From Pyrinomonadaceae bacterium (GTDB taxonomy: Bacteria > Acidobacteriota > Blastocatellia > Pyrinomonadales > Pyrinomonadaceae), in contig JACCTF010000915.1 in NCBI GenBank assembly GCA_013812565.1, positions 1 through 5,699 of the forward strand: 5,699 nt of DNA, written 5' to 3'. Shown piece by piece: positions 1-5,699 of this stretch. Within the stretch, counting starts at the first letter, position 1. The number at the start of each line of letters is the position of its first letter. The notes below the pieces were generated by a model. That model did not search any database. It had not been told where the DNA came from and saw only the letters and a list, made by a program, of their open reading frames with translations. The translations under genes and the position numbers were made by a program.

Positions 1-940
1 CGACGTTCATCGTGGAATCGTAATCTTCATCCGCGTTGCGATAGACCGCAGATGCGATGGCATATTTCTTGCGCCTCGATAATGTATGCTCAACTTTGAT
101 TCGGGTTGAGCTGCGAAGGCGGTTCAACAGCTTTTGGTCACGAGTCAAAGGATGATTCCTTCTCGCCCGGTGGATCAACCTTGACTCAAGCGGCAAGTTC
201 AACCGCTCGATTCCTTGAAAGCCACTATCGGCGTATAAGGTCGCTCGATGCCGCCCTAACTCTTGGCAAACTTCATCGAGGCTCTGGTCTTCTTTGAAGG
301 CTTTGAAGTCATGCGCCCGTCCGCCGATTGCCTGACTCTGTGAAACAATGATGCCCGATGGCGTCACAATCACGATTTGCTTGCGGGTGTGGCGAGACTT
401 CTTTTTTGAATAGTCGCTCTTTCGTTTCTCTTTCTTCTGTGGCTTTCGCTTTTCTTGCTCGACGCCGTCAATAATGAAGGTCAATTCAGGGTACGCTTCT
501 CTGAACTCTTCAATCGAAGAGATGCGCTTTCGTCGTCGGCTTTCTTCTTTTGCGGCGAGCGAGAGAACTTTGTGAAGAGCTTTGGCGTGCGTCGGCAAGA
601 CGGCTTCAAACAACTCGCGCACCTGTTTGATATTGCGACTGATGCTGCTTTTGTGCTGATGCTTGAAGAGAAGAGTGAGAAACTCTTGTGTCAGATAGAG
701 GCGGTAATAGATGAGCAACATCAAGAGGCGGTCGGTTAGCTCATGAGCGAACTGAGAACCGCCACCAGCACGCCGCTTTCGTGCTGCTCCGGTTTTCACG
801 ATGCTGGCTTTACGCTTCAACTCTTGCTCGTCGTATGTGTGCTGGAACTGTGGCAAGAGTTCTTGGAATTGAGGCAGATTCATCCCTGTGACAGTTAAGA
901 ACTGTTTGGGACTTCGACTAAGTTTGCGGTATAGGGTCAT
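1..940 (-). CDS. IS5-family (ISL2 group) transposase, 3' end cut by window
   Basis: DDE transposase that would cut and rejoin the ends of its own insertion sequence. 313 codons are visible from an ATG at 940 and continue past the left edge. An N-terminal helix-turn-helix-like region lies at about residues 66-112 (LTDRLLMLLIYYR, then SISRNIKQVRELF). The DDE_Tnp_4-type core follows: D158 in FIIDGVEQ, a Lys/Arg-rich stretch at 163-184 ending KKSRHTRKQ, GGRAHDF at 206-212, D238 in YADSGFQG, and E284 in KVEHTLSRR. This spacing and the HTRK motif are those of the ISL2 group. Family members end shortly after the last visible motif (SAVYRN), so probably only 10-20 residues are missing. An in-frame TGA lies just upstream with no other start between, which fixes the ATG; the ribosome site (AAGAAG) is weak. 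No frameshift or lost catalytic residue is seen. Family assignment is strong; the exact ISfinder name is unknown. Confidence 0.93.
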   Translation of the reverse strand, partial: MTLYRKLSRSPKQFLTVTGMNLPQFQELLPQFQHTYDEQELKRKASIVKTGAARKRRAGGGSQFAHELTDRLLMLLIYYRLYLTQEFLTLLFKHQHKSSISRNIKQVRELFEAVLPTHAKALHKVLSLAAKEESRRRKRISSIEEFREAYPELTFIIDGVEQEKRKPQKKEKRKSDYSKKKSRHTRKQIVIVTPSGIIVSQSQAIGGRAHDFKAFKEDQSLDEVCQELGRHRATLYADSGFQGIERLNLPLESRLIHRARRNHPLTRDQKLLNRLRSSTRIKVEHTLSRRKKYAIASAVYRNADEDYDSTMNV

Positions 941-970
941 AGCTTCTTGAAACTTAACCTCTCATCCTCT
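1..970 (-). mobile_element. IS5-family insertion sequence (ISL2 group), partial
   Basis: This is the element carrying the transposase at 1-940. Only its transposase-start-proximal end is present. That end should lie within about 955-980, just upstream of the ATG, close to the sequence reading GAGGATGAGAGG on the minus strand. The terminal repeat cannot be proved because the partner end is outside the window, so the 970 boundary is an estimate. The element sits about 60 bases beyond the end of the broken membrane-protein frame. Confidence 0.6.
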
Positions 971-1030
971 TATCGCGCAACAGGTTTAATGTTGTGTTCT
1001 CCTTTTTCCGAACAAATCTGAATAAACATA

Positions 1031-1168
1031 TTAAGAGTTGTAGCCGAGCCAATAGCCGAAGGAAACAATCAGCTTCGCGATAGCAGCGAAAACAACGAGC
1101 AGCAAGATACGTGACGGGAGCGGTTCTTTTGGGTAAGGAGTTAGCTCTACTTCGCGTATGATTGATTT
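1031..1168 (-). pseudogene. C-terminal half of stop-interrupted small membrane protein
   Basis: The frame of the small membrane protein at 1169-1351 continues without a shift beyond its TAG for 45 codons and ends at TAA (1033-1031). The translation looks like real protein: a polar stretch REVELTPYPKEPLPSR, then a clear transmembrane helix ILLLVVFAAIAKLIVSFGYW, then LGYNS. There is no ATG, GTG or usable TTG start and no ribosome site after the TAG, so it is unlikely to be a separate gene. The simplest reading is one ancestral 106-codon, probably three-helix membrane protein split by a TAG at codon 61 (1171-1169). Readthrough or a sequencing error would also explain it. Function unknown. Confidence 0.5.
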
Positions 1169-1351
1169 CTATGCTGCAAGTTGAAACTTATGTTCTAGCT
1201 CGCAATCTCCATCCGGTAGCAACCAGAAAGAAACTACGCCTACCATTTTCAACGCAGCAGCGATTGTGTCGCCGAAATAAACCATAACTCCTATGATTGC
1301 GCCGACGATGCCAAATAGAAAAAGGAGCCATCCTAATATAATCTTTACCAA
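1169..1351 (-). CDS. Small membrane protein of unknown function (N-terminal portion)
   Basis: 60-residue hydrophobic protein that I do not recognise. Residues 4-26 form a strong transmembrane helix (ILGWLLFLFGIVGAIIGVMV). A second, weaker hydrophobic segment at about 30-45 (AAALKMVGVVSFWLL) is followed by a polar tail containing DGDCELEHKF. The start is TTG at 1351, chosen because a good ribosome site (AAGGAG) lies 11 bases upstream; the first internal Met (residue 23) would cut through the helix. The frame continues in a protein-like way after its TAG (see 1031-1168), so this may be the truncated front of a longer protein. It lies on the same strand as the kinase and starts 76 bases past the kinase stop, directly after the tail of a broken gene with which it probably formed an operon. 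It is visibly AT-richer than the kinase. Confidence 0.5.
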   Translation of the reverse strand: MVKIILGWLLFLFGIVGAIIGVMVYFGDTIAAALKMVGVVSFWLLPDGDCELEHKFQLAA

Positions 1352-1362
1352 CTGCTTCTCTT

Positions 1363-1368
1363 CTCCTT
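1363..1368 (-). promoter_or_regulatory. Ribosome binding site deciding a TTG start
   Basis: AAGGAG on the minus strand lies 11 bases before TTG at 1351. It overlaps the TAA (1369-1367) of the upstream gene tail, the tight stop/ribosome-site overlap typical of neighbouring genes in an operon. It supports the TTG as the start of the small membrane protein. Confidence 0.5.
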
Positions 1369-1438
1369 ACAGGTAGTTCTTCGCTGCCCTGTAGCCAGCT
1401 CTCTCAGCTTCCTCGATAGTCTAGAACTCAACTCTGTT
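1367..1438 (-). pseudogene. Tail of an Ada-type metal-binding domain gene, broken
   Basis: In the minus-strand frame ending at TAA 1369-1367, the translation reads NRVEF, TAG, then TIEEAERAGYRAAKNYL. The pattern 'NRV-F-T--EA--AGYR-AKNC' is the C-terminal end I recall for small Cys-rich Ada-like metal-binding modules appended to various secreted or nuclease-like proteins. Here the final Cys position is Tyr (TAC, one base from TGC) and an internal TAG interrupts the motif, so it is dead. Its first bases overlap the last codons of the kinase in a different frame, so the kinase 3' end appears to run into this older gene. The next frame downstream is the small membrane protein. Family assignment is from a short motif and therefore tentative. 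Confidence 0.4.
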
Positions 1439-4271
1439 CTCCGACGCGCCCGGCGAGATTCCCCACTACCATCACTAACTCGGCAGGCTCGACCGGCTTC
1501 GATACGTGGATTTGAAATCCGGAGCGCAGTACCCGCATCCGGTCTTCCGTTCGGGCGTAAGCCGTCAGCGCGACGGCCGGCGTCTTCCCCCCTCGTTCCG
1601 CGGGTAGCGCCCGCACCTTGGCGATCAACGAGTAGCCGTCTTCCTCCGGCATCCCGATGTCGCACACGAGTACGTCGGGTCGCTCCCGCCGGAGCACTTC
1701 CATCGCTTCAGCGGCAGAACTGGCCGTCGCGACTCGGGCGGCGCAATTCTCCAGTACCAAGCGGAACAGTTCGAGCGTGTCCGGCTCGTCGTCAATCACG
1801 AGCACGCGCAAGCCGTCGAGTTGCGGCGGACAGTGCAGTGCCCTGCTCGTATCCGCTGTCGGGTGTACCCGCTCTGGCTCGGCTGTGCGCCTCTCCGTGC
1901 GCACTGGCAGCAACGGTAAGGAAACCGTGAAGGTCGTTCCTTGCCCCTCGCCCTGGCTTTCAACGTGAACAGTCCCACCGTGCAACTCTACCAACTGCCG
2001 CACAATGGCGAGTCCCAGACCCAAACCGCCATGCGCCCGCGTCGTACTCTGATCCGCTTGCCGGAAGCGGTCGAAGACGTGGGGCAGAAACTCCGGCTCA
2101 ATTCCTTTGCCCGTGTCGCTGACAGTGATCTCGACATGCGAATTGATGCGCTCTAAACGCACCTGCGCGCGCCCGGCTTTAGGCGTGAACTTGATAGCGT
2201 TGGAAAGGAGATTCCAGATGACTTGCTGTAAGCGGTCAGGGTCGCCGGAGATCGGTCCGGCAGAAGGGTCGAGCAGTAGTTGCAGGCGTATGCCCTTTGC
2301 CTCTGCCGCCGGTCGCACCGCGTCCACCGCCGCCGTAATCACTCCTCCGAGATCAACGGCGCGCACATCTAAGCGGAGTTTGCCGGTGATGATGCGCGAA
2401 ACATCAAGCAGGTCATCGATGAGCTGCACCTGCGTGCGCGCGTTGCGTTCGATGGTTTCGAGGGCGCGCGTCGTCGCCGCTTCGTCGAAGTTGTTTGTCT
2501 GCAACATACGCGTCCAACCGAGTATGGAAGTCAGCGGCGTGCGCAGTTCGTGCGAGAGAGTGGCGAGAAACTCGTCCTTTAGCTGATTGGCTTCGCGCAA
2601 CTGCTCGGCGGCGTTCCGCTGCTCGTCCACGTCGGTGTTCGTCCCGAACCAACGTATGACCCGACCCTGCGCATCCTTGAGCGGGTTAACGCGTGTCAGG
2701 AACCAGCGGAACACGCCGTCAGCCCCTTTGAGCGGGAAATCCATCTCGAACGGCTCGCCCGCTTCGAGCGACGCCTTCCACCGTTCAATTACGCGCGGCA
2801 GCACGTTGGGGTCGTGAACCGACTGCCAGCCCCAACCTTCCATCTGCTCCGGCGTCGTTCCCGTGTAGTCGTACCATCGTTGGTTGTACCAGAAGATATG
2901 CCCGTCAGGGTTAGCCATCCACGTGAGTTGCGGGATCGAATCGGCGAGGGTGCGCAGTTGTCGTTCGCTCTCCCTAAGCACCTCCTCCGCCCGCACGCGC
3001 TCGGAGACATCGCGCACGATGCCGGTGAAGAAGCGACGACCGTCTCTGACGAACTCACCGAAAGAGACTTCCAGCGGTATTTCACGACCGCTCTTGTGCA
3101 GTCCGGGCAGTTGGTAGCCATCCCAAGCGATGTGCTTGCGACCCGTCTCAAGGTAGCGCGCGATGCCGGCGTTGTGCAGGTGCCTGAGGTAGTCGGGCAT
3201 GAGCATAGTAAGCGGCTGCCCCGCTAGCTCCCGGACGGCGTGCCCGAAAATCTTCTCCGCGCCCGGGTTGGCGTAGATGATCGTGCTTTCCTCATCTATG
3301 GTGATAATGGCGTCGGAGGCGGTCTCGGTCAACGTGCGGTAACGCTCCGCCGAATCGCGCAGTTCCCGCACTGCCCGCGCCCGCTCGATCGACTCCCAAC
3401 ACCGGTTGACCACGAGCTGTACGAGTTCGACCTCTGCGGGCGTCCAGTGCCGGGTCGTCTTCTGGTGCACCGCCATCCCTGCCACGAACCGCCCCTCCTT
3501 GCGCAACGGCACTGAGATGGCAGCCCGAATCTGTGTCTGCTCATAACTAGCGCGATCCGCCGCCGTGACGCGCTCGTCCCGTTCTACGTCGGCGACAACA
3601 TAAGGCTCACCCGCTCGCATCAGTCGTAGCGCCTCGCCGCCGAAGGCGGACATCCGAAACCGCCCGACGATGCTGATCACGTCTTCGCTGCGGGTGTAGT
3701 CCCCAGTGATCTGGAAATGATCTTCGTCCGCTTCGACCTCGGCGTATGCACAGCGATCGGCGGCTAGGTGCTCGCCCAAGCTTCGAGCGGTGATCGCCAT
3801 GATGTTATCTGGGTCGGCGAGCGGCTGCAGCACCTGGCTCAGTTCGGCGAGGAATCGTGCGTGCTCGCTGGCCAGTCTGCGCTCGGTCTCGTCGCGCATG
3901 ACTTTCGCGTAGCCGCGCAAATGTCCGGTTCCGTCTCTGAGAGCCATCATCAATCCGTTTGCCCAAAAGCGCGCGCCGTCCTTGCGCAGGTGCCAGCGTT
4001 GGTCTTCCACGCGCCCCTTTTCTTTCGCGTTACGCAACTCGTGCCCGCAGGCATCTCGCGCGTTGTCCTCGGGCGTGAATATGTCGCAGGCATCACGTCC
4101 AACGAACTCATCTTCGGTGTAGCCCAAAAGCTTCTGGACGCCGGGGTTCCAACTACTAACATTGCCTTCGAGGTCGATAGCGAAGATAGCGAAGTCTTCG
4201 ATGTTCTCGGCTATCAAGCGGAATAGCTCTTCACTCTGAGTTGACAAGCGTGAGGTTTCTTCTTGCTTCAT
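1428..4271 (-). CDS. Hybrid sensor histidine kinase (PAS-GAF-PAS-PAS-HisKA-HATPase-REC)
   Basis: 947-residue soluble two-component kinase with no signal peptide or membrane segment, so it should sense a cytoplasmic cue. Domains by residue: PAS 13-132; GAF 137-297 (no obvious chromophore Cys); PAS 306-428 with FixL-like features (H366, R372, H380); PAS_3-type 436-552; HisKA 562-628 with phosphoacceptor H574 in SHELRTPL; HATPase 672-787 with N-box N687/N691, DTGKGI at 719-724, F-box 733-736 and GGLGLGLA at 748-755; a Pro/Arg/Glu-rich linker 788-818; and a receiver at 821-938 with acidic pair D827/D828, phosphoacceptor D871, T903 and K925. All catalytic residues are present, so autophosphorylation and transfer to its own receiver are expected, probably followed by relay to an unseen Hpt protein or regulator. 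The ATG at 4271 is fixed by an in-frame TAA at 4298-4296 with no other common start between; the purine-rich AAGAGA upstream is a weak ribosome site. GC is clearly higher than in the flanks. The last residues (about 942-947) may come from a fused gene tail. No partner regulator is in the window. Confidence 0.97.
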   Translation of the reverse strand: MKQEETSRLSTQSEELFRLIAENIEDFAIFAIDLEGNVSSWNPGVQKLLGYTEDEFVGRDACDIFTPEDNARDACGHELRNAKEKGRVEDQRWHLRKDGARFWANGLMMALRDGTGHLRGYAKVMRDETERRLASEHARFLAELSQVLQPLADPDNIMAITARSLGEHLAADRCAYAEVEADEDHFQITGDYTRSEDVISIVGRFRMSAFGGEALRLMRAGEPYVVADVERDERVTAADRASYEQTQIRAAISVPLRKEGRFVAGMAVHQKTTRHWTPAEVELVQLVVNRCWESIERARAVRELRDSAERYRTLTETASDAIITIDEESTIIYANPGAEKIFGHAVRELAGQPLTMLMPDYLRHLHNAGIARYLETGRKHIAWDGYQLPGLHKSGREIPLEVSFGEFVRDGRRFFTGIVRDVSERVRAEEVLRESERQLRTLADSIPQLTWMANPDGHIFWYNQRWYDYTGTTPEQMEGWGWQSVHDPNVLPRVIERWKASLEAGEPFEMDFPLKGADGVFRWFLTRVNPLKDAQGRVIRWFGTNTDVDEQRNAAEQLREANQLKDEFLATLSHELRTPLTSILGWTRMLQTNNFDEAATTRALETIERNARTQVQLIDDLLDVSRIITGKLRLDVRAVDLGGVITAAVDAVRPAAEAKGIRLQLLLDPSAGPISGDPDRLQQVIWNLLSNAIKFTPKAGRAQVRLERINSHVEITVSDTGKGIEPEFLPHVFDRFRQADQSTTRAHGGLGLGLAIVRQLVELHGGTVHVESQGEGQGTTFTVSLPLLPVRTERRTAEPERVHPTADTSRALHCPPQLDGLRVLVIDDEPDTLELFRLVLENCAARVATASSAAEAMEVLRRERPDVLVCDIGMPEEDGYSLIAKVRALPAERGGKTPAVALTAYARTEDRMRVLRSGFQIHVSKPVEPAELVMVVGNLAGRVGEQS

Positions 4272-4524
4272 CTCGATTCTCTTAACAGTCTGTGATTAAC
4301 ATCGTGCGGTTAAGTGGTTCAGATAATGTAGCGGGCCGGCTGATCGCCCCCTCCCGGCGCGAGTGCTGCGATCCGCCTCTAGCGTGTAGGAACTTCGGAA
4401 GTTGGGAGTCGTCGGCTATTTGGTAGCTTACTTCCATCGCAGAATTATGCTTGTAATGTTTCGTGCTTACATCACACTGTCTGCGGCTTCGTCGGATTTG
4501 GAAAGTAATAACCCTTCCCTTCGC
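4272..4524. other. Non-coding region upstream of the kinase
   Basis: About 250 bases between the kinase start and the outer repeat of the decayed IS6 element. The part at 4331-4380 is extremely GC-rich (39 of 50 bases) while its flanks are ordinary, and it contains short inverted repeats (GATCGC 4342-4347 with GCGATC 4368-4373). A CATAAT at 4449-4444 on the minus strand resembles a -10 box, but no matching -35 box sits at the right distance, so no kinase promoter is assigned. No recognisable gene fragment was found on either strand. Confidence 0.6.
4391..4403. repeat. Short perfect inverted repeat upstream of kinase
   Basis: AACTTC-G-GAAGTT, two perfect 6-base arms around one central base, about 120 bases upstream of the kinase start. 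It could be a regulator binding site, but a single copy of this size also occurs by chance. Confidence 0.25.
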
Positions 4525-4540
4525 GGTTGCGTTGCAAAAT
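4525..4540. repeat. Terminal inverted repeat of the decayed IS6-family element
   Basis: GGTTGCGTTGCAAAAT matches the IS6-family end pattern (GGnnnTGTTGCAAA, as in IS26 and IS257) at most positions. It is 12 of 16 identical to the end of the intact element at 5002. It lies 35 bases past the stop of the transposase remnant, where the 3' end of such an element should be, so it marks the outer boundary of the old copy. Confidence 0.65.
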
Positions 4541-4575
4541 TAATTTGAGGCAAAAAGGCTGCGAGGTGTTCAAGC

Positions 4576-4980
4576 CTAAGCAGCTATCTGGAAAAGGCTC
4601 TCGACAAAATTCAGCTGCCCCGTTGTATCATTCCTGTCTAATCTTTTCACCTGTCCCCTCCTGATCATATTCACTGCCTCGACTCCTGGGATTGTTCACT
4701 CAGCCGTATCAAAGGGGCGATAGTCCAGACATGCACGCACTCGTTTCTTGATGAATCTATGATCCTGCTTAATTATATTATTCAGGTACTTCACTCTTCA
4801 TGAGCTTGCAGTCGTGAGGTAACACTTTCGCCTTTCGCCATCCTCGATCGTCTCGGTCACTCTATCTAAGTACGGATTTCAATCAAAAAGCGCGAGCCAT
4901 GTAAAACCAGCACGAGAATTATGCTCGGCTAGTCATTTATTCATTATATGTCATGCGGAGTGAAATAATTCCACCACAAT
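4576..4980 (-). pseudogene. IS6-family transposase remnant
   Basis: Decayed DDE transposase recognised by comparison with the intact copy at 5078. Readable pieces in order: VVELFHSA (like TIEFMLSA), EHNSRAGF, a DxNPYL site where Lys of the DK motif is a stop, VLPHDCKLMK, VKYLNNIIKQDHRFIKKR, then GVEAVNMIRRGQVKRL and NFVESLFQIAA before the natural TAG at 4578-4576. Damage: in-frame TGA at 4953, 4935, 4881 and 4698 (the last is CGA to TGA judged by the intact copy's Arg); two compensating frameshifts, one an extra base near 4795 and one near 4826; and the catalytic Glu of the NNIIEQDH motif changed to Lys (GAG to AAG, 4770-4768). The first roughly 95-100 codons are missing. It cannot be functional. 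Confidence 0.85.
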
Positions 4981-4984
4981 TTAG

Positions 4985-5014
4985 ATGATAATGGATGAAA
5001 CGGCAGTGTTGCAA
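4985..5014 (-). promoter_or_regulatory. Possible outward promoter from IS6 end
   Basis: On the minus strand TTGCAA (5014-5009), inside the terminal repeat, is followed after 18 bases by TATCAT (4990-4985), 5 of 6 to the -10 consensus. IS6-family ends such as those of IS26 and IS257 are known to supply a TTGCAA -35 box for hybrid promoters. Transcription would run leftward through the old remnant toward the kinase start about 700 bases away. Confidence 0.35.
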
Positions 5015-5017
5015 AAA
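5002..5017. repeat. Left terminal inverted repeat of intact IS6-family element
   Basis: GGCAGTGTTGCAAAAA differs by one base from the first 14 bases of the well-known IS26 end (GGCACTGTTGCAAA, from memory). It lies 60 bases before the transposase start. The matching right end and the 8-base target duplication (the left copy would be GATGAAAC, 4994-5001) cannot be checked because the element runs off the window. Confidence 0.8.
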
Positions 5018-5035
5018 TAGCCTCTCAGTTATAAT
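5009..5035 (+). promoter_or_regulatory. Probable transposase promoter
   Basis: A perfect TATAAT at 5030-5035 lies 43 bases before the GTG start. TTGCAA (5009-5014) in the terminal repeat is the likely -35 box, with a short 15-base spacer. TTGCAA is its own reverse complement, so the same bases could serve this promoter and the outward one. Confidence 0.45.
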
Positions 5036-5077
5036 CCATCTCTATCGCAGTTCCAACATATCAGTTGAGGTTAACTC

Positions 5078-5699
5078 GTGAAGCGCAACTCATCGCCCTT
5101 CAAGTGGCGTCATTATGAGTCAACGATCATTCTCCTGTGCGTGCGGTGGTACTGTCGGTACCAACTGAGTTACCGAGATCTGGAGGAAATGATGAATGAG
5201 CGTGGCCTCGGTGTAGATCATACGACGATCTTTCGTTGGGTGCAGCATTACGCTCCAGAGATTAACAGGAGAATGCGTCCGCATTTGAAGATGACCGGTA
5301 CTTCCTATCGCATTGACGAGACTTACATCAAAGTGGGAAGAGAGTGGAAGTATTTGTACCGCGCTCTGGACAAGGAAGGGAACACGATTGAGTTCATGCT
5401 CTCGGCGAAACGCGATATTCCCGCAGCAAAACGGTTCTTCAAGAAAATGATGCGAGCCGACCATCGACGGTTACCGTTCTCGGTCTCTGTCGATAAGCAC
5501 GCATCTTATCCTGATGCTTTTTCCTCTGCGCAGAAGGAGAAAGTGTTGCCCTTTGACTGCCGCTTGCGGCGCACGAAGTATCTGACGAACATCGTCGAGC
5601 AGGATCACCGCTTCGTGCGCAGGAGGTGGCGAGCGATGCAATGCTTCCGCTCATTCCACACGGCGGAACGAACATTGGAAGGTATCGAAGCCATGAATA
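5078..5699 (+). CDS. IS6-family transposase, 3' end cut by window
   Basis: DDE transposase of the IS6 (IS26/IS257) type, which moves by replicative, cointegrate-forming transposition. 207 codons are visible; family length is about 225-240, so some 20-30 C-terminal residues are missing. The N-terminal SPFKWRHYE and the helix-turn-helix LSYRDLEEMMNERGL...DHTTIFRWVQ (about 30-56) are textbook for the family. Catalytic residues are D80 in RIDETY, D139 in SVDKHASYP and E174 in NIVEQDHRF, followed by the RRR basic stretch. GTG at 5078 is chosen as the start because TTGAGG (5065-5070) lies 7 bases upstream and the family's N-terminal motif begins immediately after. No stops or frameshifts are seen, so it looks functional, unlike the neighbouring remnant. 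Confidence 0.95.
   Translation, partial: MKRNSSPFKWRHYESTIILLCVRWYCRYQLSYRDLEEMMNERGLGVDHTTIFRWVQHYAPEINRRMRPHLKMTGTSYRIDETYIKVGREWKYLYRALDKEGNTIEFMLSAKRDIPAAKRFFKKMMRADHRRLPFSVSVDKHASYPDAFSSAQKEKVLPFDCRLRRTKYLTNIVEQDHRFVRRRWRAMQCFRSFHTAERTLEGIEAMN

Larger units (their letters stand above)
4525..5001 (-). mobile_element. Truncated, decayed IS6-family element
   Basis: Old IS6-family copy in minus orientation. It keeps its 3' terminal repeat and about the C-terminal 55-60 percent of its transposase, and it stops against the left end of the intact IS6 element at 5002. The 5' part and the other terminal repeat are absent, either deleted or displaced beyond the window by insertion of the newer element. 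The exact junction at 4981-5001 is not resolved by translation. Confidence 0.65.
5002..5699 (+). mobile_element. IS6-family insertion sequence, right end outside window
   Basis: Left terminal repeat at 5002, short leader with promoter-like boxes, and a single transposase gene in plus orientation that runs off the right edge. IS6 elements are about 700-900 bases, so most of it is present. It abuts the decayed IS6 copy, which points the opposite way. Confidence 0.9.

Noticed and set aside
137..297. Kinase GAF domain (residue numbers 137-297) as a bilin-binding photoreceptor
   Set aside because: No Cys at the phytochrome or cyanobacteriochrome attachment position and none of the surrounding motifs; the first PAS also lacks the LOV flavin motif.
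455..739. 94-codon open frame on the plus strand
   Set aside because: It lies antisense to the IS5-family transposase, which has clear catalytic motifs; the frame has no recognisable domain.
1345..1665. 106-codon Arg-rich open frame on the minus strand
   Set aside because: It overlaps the kinase receiver domain in another frame and shows the Arg-rich composition typical of shadow frames in GC-rich genes.
2107..2586. 159-codon open frame on the plus strand
   Set aside because: Antisense to the HisKA/HATPase part of the kinase; Ser/Arg-rich shadow with no motif.
3768..4226. 152-codon open frame on the plus strand
   Set aside because: Antisense to the first PAS and GAF domains of the kinase; no domain and no ribosome site considered convincing.
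4342..4373. GATCGC/GCGATC inverted repeat as a terminator
   Set aside because: Only 6 paired bases with a 20-base loop and no following T run on either strand.
4282..4437. 51-codon ATG frame ending 10 bases before the kinase start
   Set aside because: No ribosome site before the ATG, no recognisable motif, and it crosses the GC-rich block; spacing to the kinase alone is not enough to call a leader peptide.
5120..5464. 114-codon open frame on the minus strand
   Set aside because: Antisense to the intact IS6-family transposase.

Overview
The window is 5,699 bases of bacterial accessory DNA. One large chromosomal-type signalling gene and the wreckage of a small operon are enclosed by insertion sequences on both sides. 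Both ends fall inside transposase genes, as expected of a draft or metagenomic contig that broke at repeated IS copies. No rRNA, tRNA or CRISPR array is visible. The host cannot be named securely. The large PAS/GAF hybrid histidine kinase and the mix of IS5- and IS6-family elements suggest an environmental Gram-negative-type bacterium, with Acidobacteriota-like or cyanobacteria-like groups as low-confidence guesses.

Left to right: (1) 1-940, minus strand, an almost complete transposase of the IS5 family, ISL2 group, cut by the window edge. (2) 1031-1438, minus strand, an AT-richer block. It holds a small membrane-protein reading frame interrupted by an in-frame TAG, preceded by the tail of what looks like a Cys-dependent Ada-type metal-binding domain. 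That tail overlaps the end of the kinase gene in another frame. (3) 1428-4271, minus strand, an intact GC-rich 947-residue cytoplasmic hybrid histidine kinase, ordered PAS-GAF-PAS-PAS-HisKA-HATPase-REC. (4) 4272-4524, a non-coding stretch with a very GC-rich core. (5) 4525-5001, the decayed 3' part of an IS6-family element (minus strand), still with its terminal repeat but with frameshifts, stops and a lost catalytic Glu. (6) 5002-5699, a second, intact-looking IS6-family element (plus strand) running off the right edge.

The kinase has all residues needed for autophosphorylation and transfer to its own receiver domain. No response regulator or Hpt partner lies nearby, so it is an orphan here. 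Its second PAS domain carries a FixL-like His pattern and may bind haem. The intact IS6 end could provide an outward promoter pointing toward the kinase about 700 bases away. The kinase's 3' junction with an unrelated gene tail suggests it was joined to its present surroundings by rearrangement. I found no convincing wholly new system. The observations most worth checking are the stop-interrupted membrane protein, the kinase/Ada-tail junction, the putative haem PAS and the IS6-derived promoter.
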